A stretch of DNA of 64,000 bases from the NCBI RefSeq assembly GCF_000953655.1, contig NZ_LN681225.1, positions 2,073,001 to 2,137,000 on the forward strand, written 5' to 3'. The notes under the pieces were generated by a model. The model saw only the letters and a program-made list of their open reading frames with translations, had not been told where the DNA came from and did not search any database. Every line of letters begins with the position of its first letter. Position 1 is the first letter of the stretch. The DNA is from Legionella hackeliae (GTDB taxonomy: Bacteria; Pseudomonadota; Gammaproteobacteria; Legionellales; Legionellaceae). Positions 9,464-18,693 of the stretch are shown here, piece after piece. The translations under genes and the position numbers were made by a program.

Positions 9464-10048
9464 CTAATTTTCTTGTTTTAAAACACGCAGAAATTCTTTT
9501 ATCCAAGGTGCATTTCCAAACCAGGTAGCCCCGGTAATTAATTTGCCATCAACAACAACACCATCCAGGCCTGAATCAACAAAATGCCCCCCTGCGTTTC
9601 TAACATCCGGTTCACAAAAACCAACTGTCGTGCATTTTTTATTTTTAAGTATGCCAGCTTCAGCAAGAATTTGTATGCCATGACAAGTACAAGCAATGGG
9701 CTTATTGGCATCATGAAAATGCTTGACCATTGCTAAAATATCTTTGTTAAGTCGTTGATATTCCGCAGCCCTCCCCCCTGGAACAATTAAAGCACAATAA
9801 TCGTTTAAATTTAGTTTTGAAAAATCGGCAGTGATAGGGAATAGATGCCCCAATTTCTCCGTGTAGGACTGTAATTCTGGTCTATCCAAATCATGTACAG
9901 CTGTCTGAATAAAATCACCCTTCTTTTTATCGGGAGAGACTGTATCGACGTGATAATCATTCATAATCATTGCTTGATATGGAAAATACACTTCAAGATC
10001 TTCGTTGAAGTCCCCAACAATCATTAAAATTTTTTTTAAGCGTGACAT
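9464..10048 (-). CDS. DJ-1/PfpI family protein (class I glutamine amidotransferase-like)
   Basis: A 194-residue protein filling the whole DJ-1/PfpI domain. The probable nucleophile is the second cysteine in IACTCHGIQIL, at the nucleophile elbow. An acidic residue in GDFNEDLE near the N-terminus is the usual partner. ALIVPGGRAAEY is the conserved glycine-rich loop. Family members act as proteases, glyoxalase/deglycase enzymes or stress chaperones, and the sequence does not decide between them. There is no signal peptide, so it is cytoplasmic. It is a single gene; the start ATG is preceded by CAGAGTGC, a weak ribosome-binding site. Confidence 0.85.
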   Translation of the reverse strand: MSRLKKILMIVGDFNEDLEVYFPYQAMIMNDYHVDTVSPDKKKGDFIQTAVHDLDRPELQSYTEKLGHLFPITADFSKLNLNDYCALIVPGGRAAEYQRLNKDILAMVKHFHDANKPIACTCHGIQILAEAGILKNKKCTTVGFCEPDVRNAGGHFVDSGLDGVVVDGKLITGATWFGNAPWIKEFLRVLKQEN

Positions 10049-10530
10049 AATGCACTCTGGTCAATATTTTTGTTCATTAACTATGGCAGAGGGAAGCGGT
10101 TACTGTCTACAAGGATATACAGCAAATTTAGGGATGAGTAGTATAATTCAGAGAGTAGTAAGGGGTTAGACTCTTGCAACGGTTCGCTGCTCAAGTGGAG
10201 GCCACCAAAAGTACTTTAGGCGTCTTAGTCTTTGCTAAGCTGGCTCACCATACTTTTATTTGACTTCCTCGATTATATTGTTAGCCGTGCAAGATTTTCT
10301 AACCACAATTTATGATAACAATGTCAAAAATCTGAAACAATCGAAATAAGCGTAGTTATTGTTAAGAAAAAGAAAATTTCGAATCCAGGTTTGGAGGCAT
10401 TTGATACCACACATAAAAATTAATTAAGGTACAAACCTTTTTTATACTTATTTCTTGCACTTTTTAATTCTTATACATACTAAATAGATAAACAAATTCA
10501 ATAACTATGTGATGTTCAGTTCTAAACAGT
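10049..10530. other. Intergenic region without a supported gene
   Basis: 482 AT-rich bases upstream of the PfpI gene and before a decayed gene. It must hold the PfpI promoter on the minus strand. I see no open frame with a convincing protein, no RNA gene and no clear terminator. The neighbouring decay suggests that part of it is worn-out coding sequence. Confidence 0.5.
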
Positions 10531-11219
10531 GTGATTCTCATCGTTGGTTCAGGTTTTGGTGGCAGTGTTTTCGCAATGCGATTGGATTAAGTCTATAACG
10601 TTGTTGTAGTTTTGCAAGGTAGAGGAAGTATTCGCCTAACTGCACTACTTGCCGCAATCCCTCATCTGGTGATTAATCAGGAGCCTCAAACCTACGATTC
10701 TCACGCAGAAGCAAGTGGAGTGGTCGTACCCGCGGATACCACAAGAATGATGCATTTAATGGGTGAGCACATCCTTGAAGGAACAATTACTTCGCTATTA
10801 CCCCAAAATTATTTGGTTAACCCTGTTTTAGATATGATGATAGGGTATCAGGTGATGATGCCAATCCGTACCTTGATTTATTAATTAGAAATACTGTGTT
10901 TGTTGGTTTGTTTGTGATAGCCGCTAATATGAAATTAACTCCGGCAGCTTTGCATGATGAAGGTTACTCTTTAAATCCTACAGCCGTCTTTAAATATCTA
11001 AAGTCGGGAGAGGTAGCACGCTCTCTTTTATATAAAGCAAGTCGGGGAATATCAACACAGAACCTGAGGTTTTTTGCAACTCGATTAACAGAACACAAGA
11101 GCTTGCTTGTATATCTAGCCCAAGCGGGTGGAATACCCCGCATGGTACTTTCGCCAGAGGACTTTTTTATTGAAAATAGACAACAGGAACCAGAAATTCA
11201 TACTCCTGTCTTGAACTAA
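10531..11219 (+). pseudogene. Decayed gene beginning with a dinucleotide-binding motif
   Basis: From about 10531 the frame reads ILIVGSGFGGSVFAMRL, a classic FAD/NAD-binding beta-alpha-beta start as in GMC-type oxidoreductases. It then stops at TAA 10588-10590. The same frame continues (VYNVVVLQGRG) to about 10884. A second frame, open from before 10845, carries DANPYLDLLIRNTVFVGLF and continues to 11219. One stop codon and one frameshift near 10840-10855 therefore break what looks like a continuous gene. The downstream part (for example LAQAGGIPRMVLSPEDFF) does not match a family I can name. It may be an oxidoreductase with an internal deletion, or two fused remnants. It is not expected to make a working protein. 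Confidence 0.5.
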
Positions 11220-11358
11220 ATCAAAGCTCCTATTGAAGAACGGTTCAATGTAACACTTAAGCAACTGAATTTTAAAAAGAATACTATTGCACTGTATTCT
11301 TTTATGGACTTCTATTGTATTCTAATGCTGCCCGAGGATAACCAAATAAGGACATTTC

Positions 11359-11934
11359 ATGAAAGCAAAATTTTTAGTTTCATTAACCTGCAGTGCGGTT
11401 CTTTTAGCATCAGGATGCTCTTTAAATTCCAACTCTAACGATGTTTATGCTCAACCTGCCAACGTAGTTATAACTCCTGCGCAAGCAAAAGTAGATGCCA
11501 AGATTTTAGGTGGTTTAATTGTTCTTAACCAAAATGAAATTGCAGCCGCAACAGAAGCTCAAAGAAAAGCCACTAATCCAGCAGTAAAAAATTACGCAGC
11601 CTGGATGAACAAAGCACATAGCCAAAATCTACAGGAAGTTCAAAATGTAAGCCACAGACTCGGCATTGCTCCAGTCAATGGGAATGTTGCGATGATGCTC
11701 AAACAGAAAGGCAGACAAGAGTTAGCTACTCTTAACCGCCTAAATGGTATGGCGTTTGACAGAGCTTATATCGGTGCAATGGTAAAAGATCATAGCGCTG
11801 CATTACACTTAATCGATCACAAGCTAGCTAACGAAGCAACTAGTCCTCTGCTAAGAAGACAGTTAGAACTTACTCGTGCTCATGTTGTACAACATCTCAA
11901 ACAAGCACAACTTATCCAAAGAGAACTTGCTTAA
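11359..11934 (+). CDS. DUF4142 (ferritin-like fold) lipoprotein
   Basis: A 191-residue envelope protein. The N-terminus is a lipoprotein signal peptide with lipobox LASGC (Cys20). The mature part is an all-helical domain of the DUF4142 type: ILGGLIVLNQNEIAAATEA, then NPAVKNYAAWMNKAHSQNL, and FDRAYIGAMVKDHSAAL with regularly spaced histidines. The family is found in envelope and stress settings but has no agreed function. CGAGGAT-type sequence precedes the ATG, and an intrinsic terminator follows at 11993. It stands at the head of an accessory plus-strand gene set. Confidence 0.82.
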   Translation: MKAKFLVSLTCSAVLLASGCSLNSNSNDVYAQPANVVITPAQAKVDAKILGGLIVLNQNEIAAATEAQRKATNPAVKNYAAWMNKAHSQNLQEVQNVSHRLGIAPVNGNVAMMLKQKGRQELATLNRLNGMAFDRAYIGAMVKDHSAALHLIDHKLANEATSPLLRRQLELTRAHVVQHLKQAQLIQRELA

Positions 11935-11992
11935 TTTGATTATACTATCCCGTCCTCTGGGATAAAACCAAACTTCAGAGCAATCTAGAATA

Positions 11993-12026
11993 GGTGTTGG
12001 GGGTCACTGACCCGACACCTTTTTTA
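11993..12026 (+). terminator. Rho-independent terminator after the DUF4142 gene
   Basis: GGTGTTGGGGGTCA pairs with TGACCCGACACC over a one-base loop, with a G-T pair and a small bulge, followed by six T residues. Confidence 0.75.
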
Positions 12027-12028
12027 TT

Positions 12029-13459
12029 CAAGATTATATAAGTTTTGATTACTTCGGATCGTTTCACTTTGAAGCGAGTGGCGATAATCCTTATCGAGCA
12101 AGAGCATATCGAAGAGCAGCCCGTATTCTTTTAAAATTAGATAAAGGGCTCGTAACTCTCCTTGAAACTGATTTTGACCTGACCAAACTTCCCTGGATTC
12201 GTAAAGGTATCGCCTTTACCATCCTTCATATTTTAAAAACGAATGAAATCCCCAAAATAAAATATCAAAGCAATAAATTGGAGAGTGAATTAAAACATAT
12301 CCATGGCTTAGGTAAGAAACGAATTGCCGTGTTAAATGACCTAAATATACGAACAAAAAAATCTTTATTAGACGCTATTAATAATCAAAATCTTCGTCAT
12401 TTAAAATGGATTACCCTTAAGTTCGAAGAGCATCTTAAAAATGAAATTAAACATCCAAAATCAAGAAAATTTATTCGGTTATATCATGCCTACCCGATAG
12501 TGAAAATTCTAATAAAAAATATGCAAGAAATTCATGAAATTATCCAGGTTGAATGCATGGCGATTTTCGCCGGAAAAAGGAAATTTAGAGCAAATTGATA
12601 TACTGGCTGCGACGGACGAGCCTTCTGTTGTCATTAACAAATTCACCCAGTTTAGAGAAGTCGTCGATATACTTTTACAAACGCCTAATCAAGTCAGCGT
12701 GAATGTTTGGTCAGGTATCAAAGTTAATTTATTCCTGGTCGCTTTGTGATAACAGGTTACCCCGTTTGATTAGCTTAGGCGATATCAAAGGAGATTTACA
12801 CTCTCATACAAATGAGACAGATGGAAAAGAGACTTTGGAAACCATGGTCCATGCAGCCATTGAGCGAGGTTATGAATATCTTGCAATTACTGATCATTCT
12901 AAACGTTTAGCAATAACCAATGGCCTTGATGAAAAACGTCTATTCAAACAGATAAAAGCCATTGATAAGTTAAATTCCAGCATAAAGAATTTTGTAATTC
13001 TAAAATCTATAGGTGAATATTTTAGAAGATGGTTCCCTTGACTTATCCGATGATGTAAAGGACAGGTTTAAAATGCCCCAGAACAAACAAACAGAACGCA
13101 TTCTAAGAGCCATGGATAATCCCTATTTTAACATTCTTGGACATGCCACAGGGCGTTTAATCAAGTCAAGACCTCCTTATCCTATTGATATAGAACGAAT
13201 ATTTAAGGAAGCTTCTGATAGAAATTGCATCATCGAATTAAATGCTCAACCTTATCGTCTTGATATTAATGATATTTATTGCAAACTAGCTAAAGAAATG
13301 GATGTTAAAATTGCTATCTCAAGTGACTCCCACAGTGTCCGCGAATTTGCTTATATGCAATTTGGCATTTTTCAAGCCAGAAGAGGCTGGCTTGAAAAAA
13401 GGAATGTCATTAATACTTACCATTGGAATGAAGTAAAAAAAATAATTAAGAGAAACTAG
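12029..13459 (+). pseudogene. polX: DNA polymerase/3'-5' exonuclease PolX, N-terminally cut and frameshifted
   Basis: The region translates piecewise into a family X polymerase fused to a PHP phosphoesterase. Visible parts are GDNPYRARAYRRAAR, a helix-hairpin-helix (IHGLGKKRIAVL), GNLEQIDILAA, a palm remnant, then the PHP domain (GDLHSHTNETDG, YLAITDHS, ILGHATGRL, IELNAQPYRLD, AISSDSHS). The reading frame changes near 12575, 12725 and 13020. The normal N-terminal residues before GDNPYR are missing, and the segment between the palm and PHP domain is shortened, so there are internal deletions as well. PolX enzymes fill gaps in base-excision and end-joining repair. This copy should be inactive. 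Frames before 12278 are open without an ATG. Confidence 0.82.
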
Positions 13460-13691
13460 CTATTCCTCGTGTTTTAGCTTGTCAATTTACTGTTTTTATT
13501 GGCCCCATTTATCTGAAACCTTATTTCACTGCCCTTGAGCTTTATTTCTCATTAGTAACAGGAAATTAAGTTTTATTAAGAAAACTCAATTGATCATTTC
13601 TAAACCAGTTGTGCCATAATTAAGGAGGAAGAAGCTCGCTATTATCATGAAGGAGTCACTGAAATCTAACCTCAGCGAAAAAGGAATTATC

Positions 13692-13847
13692 ATGAGTACA
13701 CTTGGCTTAATATTATTAATTATTATCTTATTGGCTGTCTTACCCGCCTGGCCGTATAGCAGCGGATGGGGCTACTATCCTAGTGGAATTGTAGGATTGC
13801 TATTAATAATAGTAATCATTTTAATGTTAACACGTGGTGGCGTCTAG
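13692..13847 (+). CDS. DUF3309 small membrane protein
   Basis: A 51-residue hydrophobic peptide starting MSTLGLILLII, with the family signature LPAWPYSSGWGYYPSG between two transmembrane segments. AAAAGGAA lies 5 to 10 bases before this ATG, so it is preferred over the upstream in-frame ATG at 13647. The family is widespread in environmental proteobacteria, often near stress genes, and has no assigned function. It should sit in the inner membrane. Confidence 0.85.
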   Translation: MSTLGLILLIIILLAVLPAWPYSSGWGYYPSGIVGLLLIIVIILMLTRGGV

Positions 13848-13911
13848 ATGACGCCCAATTTGTAGGTTACGTAAGTAACTTACAAATGCGTGATACATTT
13901 AGGGATATGTA

Positions 13912-15435
13912 ATGAAAGGAATCTCTTTATGGGAAATAACCAGTTCTCCTCCAATTGATTACCCCGATCTTTCTGAGAATATTGAGGTTGATGTCGCCAT
14001 TATTGGGGGTGGAATCACTGGTATTTCCGCAGCAGCAGCCTTATTAAATGCTGGTAAGAAGGTGATAATTTTAGAGGCACATAAAATTGGTGGCATCACT
14101 ACCAGTCATTCGACAGGTAATCTTTACGTTCCTGTCCAACCTTATTATCAATCGATTGTTTCTAGTTTTGATCTGGCCACCGCTAAACAAATTGCTCAAT
14201 CTCGTCAATTAGCAATTGATTTAATTGAAAAAAATGTAACAAGCCATAGCATTGATTGTCAATTTCATCGCAGACCTTGGTATGCTTATACCACATCAAA
14301 AGATGACGAGCAGAAACTTCAAAAAGAAGTAGAAACCTTAAAGCAAATTGGAATGGATATAGATTATGCCACCAGTTTACCCTTCGATTTAAAATTTACA
14401 AAAGCGGCGGTCATGCCAGCTCAAGCACGATTTAATCCACTCCAGTATGTTCGGTCAATGGCGGCTCTCTTAGCCGAAAAAGGCTGTCTCATTTTTGAGA
14501 ACACTCGAGTGACTGCAATTAAAGAAACTGAGTACTGTACGTTATTCACAGAGAAAGCAGAAATTCATGCAAACAGCGTTTTTATGGCAACTCATACCCC
14601 ACTCGATATTAATTTAACGCAAATGTTTACCGCCCCCTATCGCAGTTATGTCGTTGGGGCTTATTTGGAAGGTAATAATTATCCTGAAGGACATCTATGG
14701 GAACTTAGTACACCTACACGTATTTTCAGTACACATTCCTTAACCAAATCAGAACCTGAAATACTTCTAATTTCCGGAAGCCATCATAAAACAGGACAAG
14801 GACAAAACATGAGCTTGCATTTTGCTGACTTGGAAAGTTCTCTTAAAGAACATTTTTCAATATCAGAAATCGCCTATTGTTGGTCTGCGCAACATTTTCA
14901 GTCCGCGGATAAAATACCCTATATTGGCCTTGCAAATCGAACCACTAAAAATATTTACATGGCGACAGGCTATTTCGCGGATGGGTTAACTTATGGCACC
15001 ATGGCAGGTTTACTCGTTGCCAATTTAATCTTGCATAAGACTGATCCTTTTAGTGAGACCTATTTCTCTAATCGTTTCACTCCCCTTTCATCACTAGGTT
15101 TTCTAACTAAAGAAAATTTAAATGTATTCGCACAGTATGCTAAAGATCTACCTTTAGGAAATGGCGATAATCTGGAAAACATTCAAAGCGGTGAAGGCAA
15201 GATAGTAGAAATTAATCGCGAAAAATGGGCGGTTTGTCGAGATAGTTCAAACCAGTTACACATGGTTTCTGCAGTCTGCACGCATATGAAATGTATAGTG
15301 AATTGGAATAACGCTGAACAAACATGGGATTGCCCATGTCATGGCAGTCGCTTTACACCTGAAGGAGAAGTACTTGAGGGACCGGCGACATATAATTTAG
15401 AAAGAAAGGAATATCCTAAGGGGAAAAAGGAATAA
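13912..15435 (+). CDS. FAD-dependent oxidoreductase with C-terminal Rieske iron-sulfur domain
   Basis: 507 residues. The N-terminal DAO-type FAD domain has VAIIGGGITGISAAAAL and LEAHKIGGITTSHSTG. Toward the middle, YIGLANRTTKNIYMATGYFADG and MAGLL are the closing part of the FAD site. The last ~90 residues are a Rieske domain with both cluster motifs: CTHMKC and CPCHGSRF. Such fused proteins are thought to pass electrons between the flavin and the 2Fe-2S centre; the substrate is unknown. No signal peptide is seen, so it is cytoplasmic. AGGGATAT precedes the ATG. The membrane protein gene follows after 11 bases with its own CGGAGA site, so the two are probably co-transcribed. Confidence 0.88.
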   Translation: MKGISLWEITSSPPIDYPDLSENIEVDVAIIGGGITGISAAAALLNAGKKVIILEAHKIGGITTSHSTGNLYVPVQPYYQSIVSSFDLATAKQIAQSRQLAIDLIEKNVTSHSIDCQFHRRPWYAYTTSKDDEQKLQKEVETLKQIGMDIDYATSLPFDLKFTKAAVMPAQARFNPLQYVRSMAALLAEKGCLIFENTRVTAIKETEYCTLFTEKAEIHANSVFMATHTPLDINLTQMFTAPYRSYVVGAYLEGNNYPEGHLWELSTPTRIFSTHSLTKSEPEILLISGSHHKTGQGQNMSLHFADLESSLKEHFSISEIAYCWSAQHFQSADKIPYIGLANRTTKNIYMATGYFADGLTYGTMAGLLVANLILHKTDPFSETYFSNRFTPLSSLGFLTKENLNVFAQYAKDLPLGNGDNLENIQSGEGKIVEINREKWAVCRDSSNQLHMVSAVCTHMKCIVNWNNAEQTWDCPCHGSRFTPEGEVLEGPATYNLERKEYPKGKKE

Positions 15436-15446
15436 CGGAGAATTGT

Positions 15447-15788
15447 ATGATACTAATTTTGGCCATTATTTTTTTTAGCTTGGCAGCTATACTGGGAATA
15501 TATCTCTTAAGTTATGTACTAGCCGAGCAGAATACTCCTAAGGGAGTTGCCATTATTCATGGAGCAATGGCTAGTTGTGGTCTTCTTTTAGTAATTATTT
15601 ATTCATTACTCTATCAGCCGCCCACAGCAAGCCTTATTATCTTTCTTTTAGCTGCTTTAGGTGGGATCTTTATCTTTTATCGAGATATTACCGGTAAAAA
15701 AGTTCCTAAATTGTTAGCTATGGGGCACGGCTCTATTGCTGTTATTGGTTTTATCCTTTTAATTTTATTTACATTTTATTATTTTTAG
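15447..15788 (+). CDS. Four-helix integral membrane protein, unknown family
   Basis: 113 mostly hydrophobic residues forming about four transmembrane segments. The segments come as two similar halves: IIHGAMASCGLLLVIIYSLL in the first and MGHGSIAVIGFILLILF in the second. The repeated H-G-(A/S) motif at the start of helices 2 and 4 suggests an internal duplication and a possible heme or metal ligand histidine. That fits with the upstream Rieske flavoprotein as a partner, but this is inference. I do not recognise the family. Confidence 0.7.
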   Translation: MILILAIIFFSLAAILGIYLLSYVLAEQNTPKGVAIIHGAMASCGLLLVIIYSLLYQPPTASLIIFLLAALGGIFIFYRDITGKKVPKLLAMGHGSIAVIGFILLILFTFYYF

Positions 15789-15823
15789 GCGTTGCAACCT
15801 CACTATTACAAAGTTATAAGCTC

Positions 15824-16888
15824 ATGGAAATTTCATTATATTCAGTAGAAGAATGTGAAAAAATTGCCAAAAATGCTTCTTTACGTTATGTAAATGATTC
15901 ACTTTCTGGTATTTCCCGTAAGCGTTCTGGAAAAAATTTTAGTTATTACTATCCGGATGGTACACGCGTTACTGACTTGAAAGAATTAAAACGTATTCAA
16001 GAATTGGCAATTCCCCCAGCCTACCATGACGTTTGGATTTGTCCTTTTCCCAATGGTCATATTCAGGCAACGGCAAGGGATGATAGAAATAGAAAACAAT
16101 ATCGCTACCATTCTCTATGGCAAGAGATTCGCCAACAGCAAAAATTCCATATGATGACAAACTTTGGAAAAGCCCTTCCTGCCATTCGCAAACATGTCAA
16201 TCAAGTACTTAATAAACCTCCAAGTTTGGATAAAACTCAAATTATTTGTGCCATTATTTATCTGCTTGATAAATCTTGTATGCGCATAGGAAATACCGTT
16301 TATGCGAAAGAAAATCAATCTTATGGTTTAACAACTTTGCGCAAAAAACACCTCTCCATTACAGAGGATCAAGTTTCTTTAGACTTCGAAGGAAAAAATG
16401 CCACGCATTGGCATATCGATTTAAAGGACAGAAAAATTGTTAAAGTGCTTAAAAAATGTGAAGAAATTCCTGGTTATGAAATATTTAAATATATCGATGA
16501 AAATAAGAATATTAAAGTAGTAACTTCACAGGAGATCAATGGATACTTGTATGCATTAACCAAAAAACCTTTTACAGCCAAGGATTTTCGTACCTGGATT
16601 GCTTGTCGAGAAATACTTTATGGTTTAGTAAAGCTCACAAAGACCGAGAAAAAGCCGACAGCAAAATTACTCAATGAGGCGCTTAAAGAAGTCGCTCAGT
16701 TGTTGGGGCACACACCAGCTATCTGCCAACGAAATTATATTCATCCTCAAATACTTCACGACTGGCGACACGGAAAACTCCACCAGTGGGCAACAAAAAA
16801 TCGGAGGTATATCAATACTTTAGATAAAGATAAGCTCCTGCTATATTGGTTAAAAAAGCATAATAAATTATCTAATGGCCCCTACTGA
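15824..16888 (+). CDS. DNA topoisomerase IB (poxvirus-like)
   Basis: 354 residues matching the bacterial type IB topoisomerases, which relax supercoils by nicking one strand through a 3'-phosphotyrosine. The N-terminal domain has SGISRKRSGKNFSYYYPDGT. The catalytic domain has KSCMRIGNTVYAKENQSYGL, LRKKHLS and FRTWIACRE. The active-site tyrosine is in CQRNYIHPQIL (Tyr305), near the C-terminus as expected. It overlaps the transporter gene downstream by 14 bases, so translation is coupled. Type IB enzymes are accessory in bacteria and often found beside repair and stress genes such as PolX here. Confidence 0.92.
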   Translation: MEISLYSVEECEKIAKNASLRYVNDSLSGISRKRSGKNFSYYYPDGTRVTDLKELKRIQELAIPPAYHDVWICPFPNGHIQATARDDRNRKQYRYHSLWQEIRQQQKFHMMTNFGKALPAIRKHVNQVLNKPPSLDKTQIICAIIYLLDKSCMRIGNTVYAKENQSYGLTTLRKKHLSITEDQVSLDFEGKNATHWHIDLKDRKIVKVLKKCEEIPGYEIFKYIDENKNIKVVTSQEINGYLYALTKKPFTAKDFRTWIACREILYGLVKLTKTEKKPTAKLLNEALKEVAQLLGHTPAICQRNYIHPQILHDWRHGKLHQWATKNRRYINTLDKDKLLLYWLKKHNKLSNGPY

Positions 16889-18149
16889 TATGAAATCAAA
16901 AAAACAACACAGCTCCCGGTTTATTAACTTCTTTAAAAAACTGGGGCCAGGTCTTATCACAGGGGCGAGTGATGATGATCCATCAGGAATTGCCACTTAC
17001 TCACAAGCAGGTGCACAATTTGGGCTGGCAACGCTGTGGACTGCCCTAATTACCTTTCCGTTGATGGTATCAATCCAGGAAATGTGTGCTCGAATAGGCA
17101 TGGTAACGTCAGCAGGATTAACCGCCAATATAAAAAAATATTACCCGCAACCTTTAGTGATATTCGTACTCTTAATAACTGTTCCAGCTATCCTGTTAAA
17201 TATAGGGGCTGATATTGCAGGTATGGGGGCAGTTGCAAATCTAGTAGTTCCTGTTATTCCTTCCTATGTATTTTCAATTTTTTTCACGATTGTATTAATG
17301 CTGGCTATCATTTTTTTATCCTATGGTAAGATTGTTGCGACTTTAAAGTATCTTTGTCTATCACTGTTCCTTTATTTAATCATTCCTTTTATCTCGACAC
17401 CCAATTGGTTTGAGGTTTTAAAACACACGTTTATTCCAACCGTCCAATTTAATAAACAATTCCTCCAAATCTTAGTAGCCATTCTGGGTACCACTATTTC
17501 CCCTTATCTTTTCTTTTGGCAAGCGACCATGGAAGCAGAAAATCATCAAGGCAAATATGTGTTTGTGAGTAGGCACGACATCAAAAATATGAATAAGGAT
17601 GTTGTTTTTGGTATGTTCAGTTCTAACCTGGTTATGTATTTTATTATCCTGACAACTGGAACTATTTTATTTCCTCAAGGCATCCACCAAATTGAGACAG
17701 TAGAACAAGCCGCGAGTGCCTTGAAACCCCTGGTTGGTGAATTCTCTTATTTACTATTCGCACTGGGAGTCATTGGTACTGGCTTTTTAGCTATCCCCGT
17801 TTTAACAGGCTGTGTTTCCTATATTCTATCCACAACATTTAATTGGAAAGGTGACCTTGATAAACAATTTTTTAAAGCCAAATGCTTTTATGGGGTAATT
17901 ATCATTTCTTTAATTATTGGATTGGCTATCAATTTTATAGGCCTAAATCCCCTGGAAGCACTTTTATATACTGCTATCTTGTATGGAATAAGTGCTCCAA
18001 TACTCATTATTTTCATATTGTTTATATCCAATAATAAAAAAATTATGGGCAAATTTACCAATAGTAAATGGTCTAATATTTTTGGCATCACTACCTTGCT
18101 GCTCATGACAACATCAGCAATTACTTTACTCTATCTTCAATTTTTCTAA
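16875..18149 (+). CDS. Nramp-related divalent metal transporter
   Basis: 424 residues with about 11 transmembrane helices. The N-terminal GPGLITGASDDDPSGIATYS matches the Nramp superfamily entry helix, but the canonical DPGN metal site reads DPSG. In the sixth helix, TTISPYLFFWQATMEAE lacks the AxxM of the Mn/Fe transporters. These changes place it in a divergent branch, so manganese or iron transport should not be assumed; magnesium or another ion is possible. It starts inside the end of the topoisomerase gene. Confidence 0.82.
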   Translation: MAPTDMKSKKQHSSRFINFFKKLGPGLITGASDDDPSGIATYSQAGAQFGLATLWTALITFPLMVSIQEMCARIGMVTSAGLTANIKKYYPQPLVIFVLLITVPAILLNIGADIAGMGAVANLVVPVIPSYVFSIFFTIVLMLAIIFLSYGKIVATLKYLCLSLFLYLIIPFISTPNWFEVLKHTFIPTVQFNKQFLQILVAILGTTISPYLFFWQATMEAENHQGKYVFVSRHDIKNMNKDVVFGMFSSNLVMYFIILTTGTILFPQGIHQIETVEQAASALKPLVGEFSYLLFALGVIGTGFLAIPVLTGCVSYILSTTFNWKGDLDKQFFKAKCFYGVIIISLIIGLAINFIGLNPLEALLYTAILYGISAPILIIFILFISNNKKIMGKFTNSKWSNIFGITTLLLMTTSAITLLYLQFF

Positions 18150-18177
18150 TCATTATTACCAACGACAGGACGTAAAA

Positions 18178-18693
18178 ATGTATAAGGTAAAGGACGTACT
18201 AGCCTATTTAAAAGAGCAAGAATTAATATTAACAACTGCTGAATCATGTACTGCAGGAAGAATTATTCATTTACTCGCTAAAATCTCAGGAAGTGGCGAA
18301 TGTCTTGACGCAGGCTATGTCGTTTATTCTGTGGATGCAAAGAAAAGAATTTTGGATGTCAAACAAAAAACCATTGATAAATATACTTTAACCAGTGAAG
18401 AAGTAGCCTACGAAATGGTAGAAGGCGCTTTACGAAACAGTCTAGCCAATGTCGTAGTCGCTACCACTGGCATTGCTGGGCCAGAGCCCATGGATGGTAT
18501 TCCTGAGGGGACTGTTTGTTATGGCTTTGGATTTAAGCTGCACAAAAAACTTATAGTTTATACTGAAACCAAATACTTTAATGGCAGCCGAGTCCAGGTT
18601 TTAACAAAAGCAGCTCAATACGCATTAAGTAGAATCCCGACATTGCATAAAAAGCTAAAAAAAGAACCGCCTACGTCTGAGGGCAGAAACTAA
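18178..18693 (+). CDS. pncC: CinA C-terminal family / nicotinamide-nucleotide amidohydrolase
   Basis: 171 residues forming a stand-alone CinA C-terminal domain. TTAESCTAGRI near residue 20 and the later TGIAGPEPMDGIPEGTV are the family's conserved blocks. Such enzymes deamidate nicotinamide mononucleotide in pyridine nucleotide recycling, while short paralogues may have other roles. AGGA precedes the ATG. The 3' end overlaps the convergent thaumatin-like gene by 23 bases. Confidence 0.85.
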   Translation: MYKVKDVLAYLKEQELILTTAESCTAGRIIHLLAKISGSGECLDAGYVVYSVDAKKRILDVKQKTIDKYTLTSEEVAYEMVEGALRNSLANVVVATTGIAGPEPMDGIPEGTVCYGFGFKLHKKLIVYTETKYFNGSRVQVLTKAAQYALSRIPTLHKKLKKEPPTSEGRN

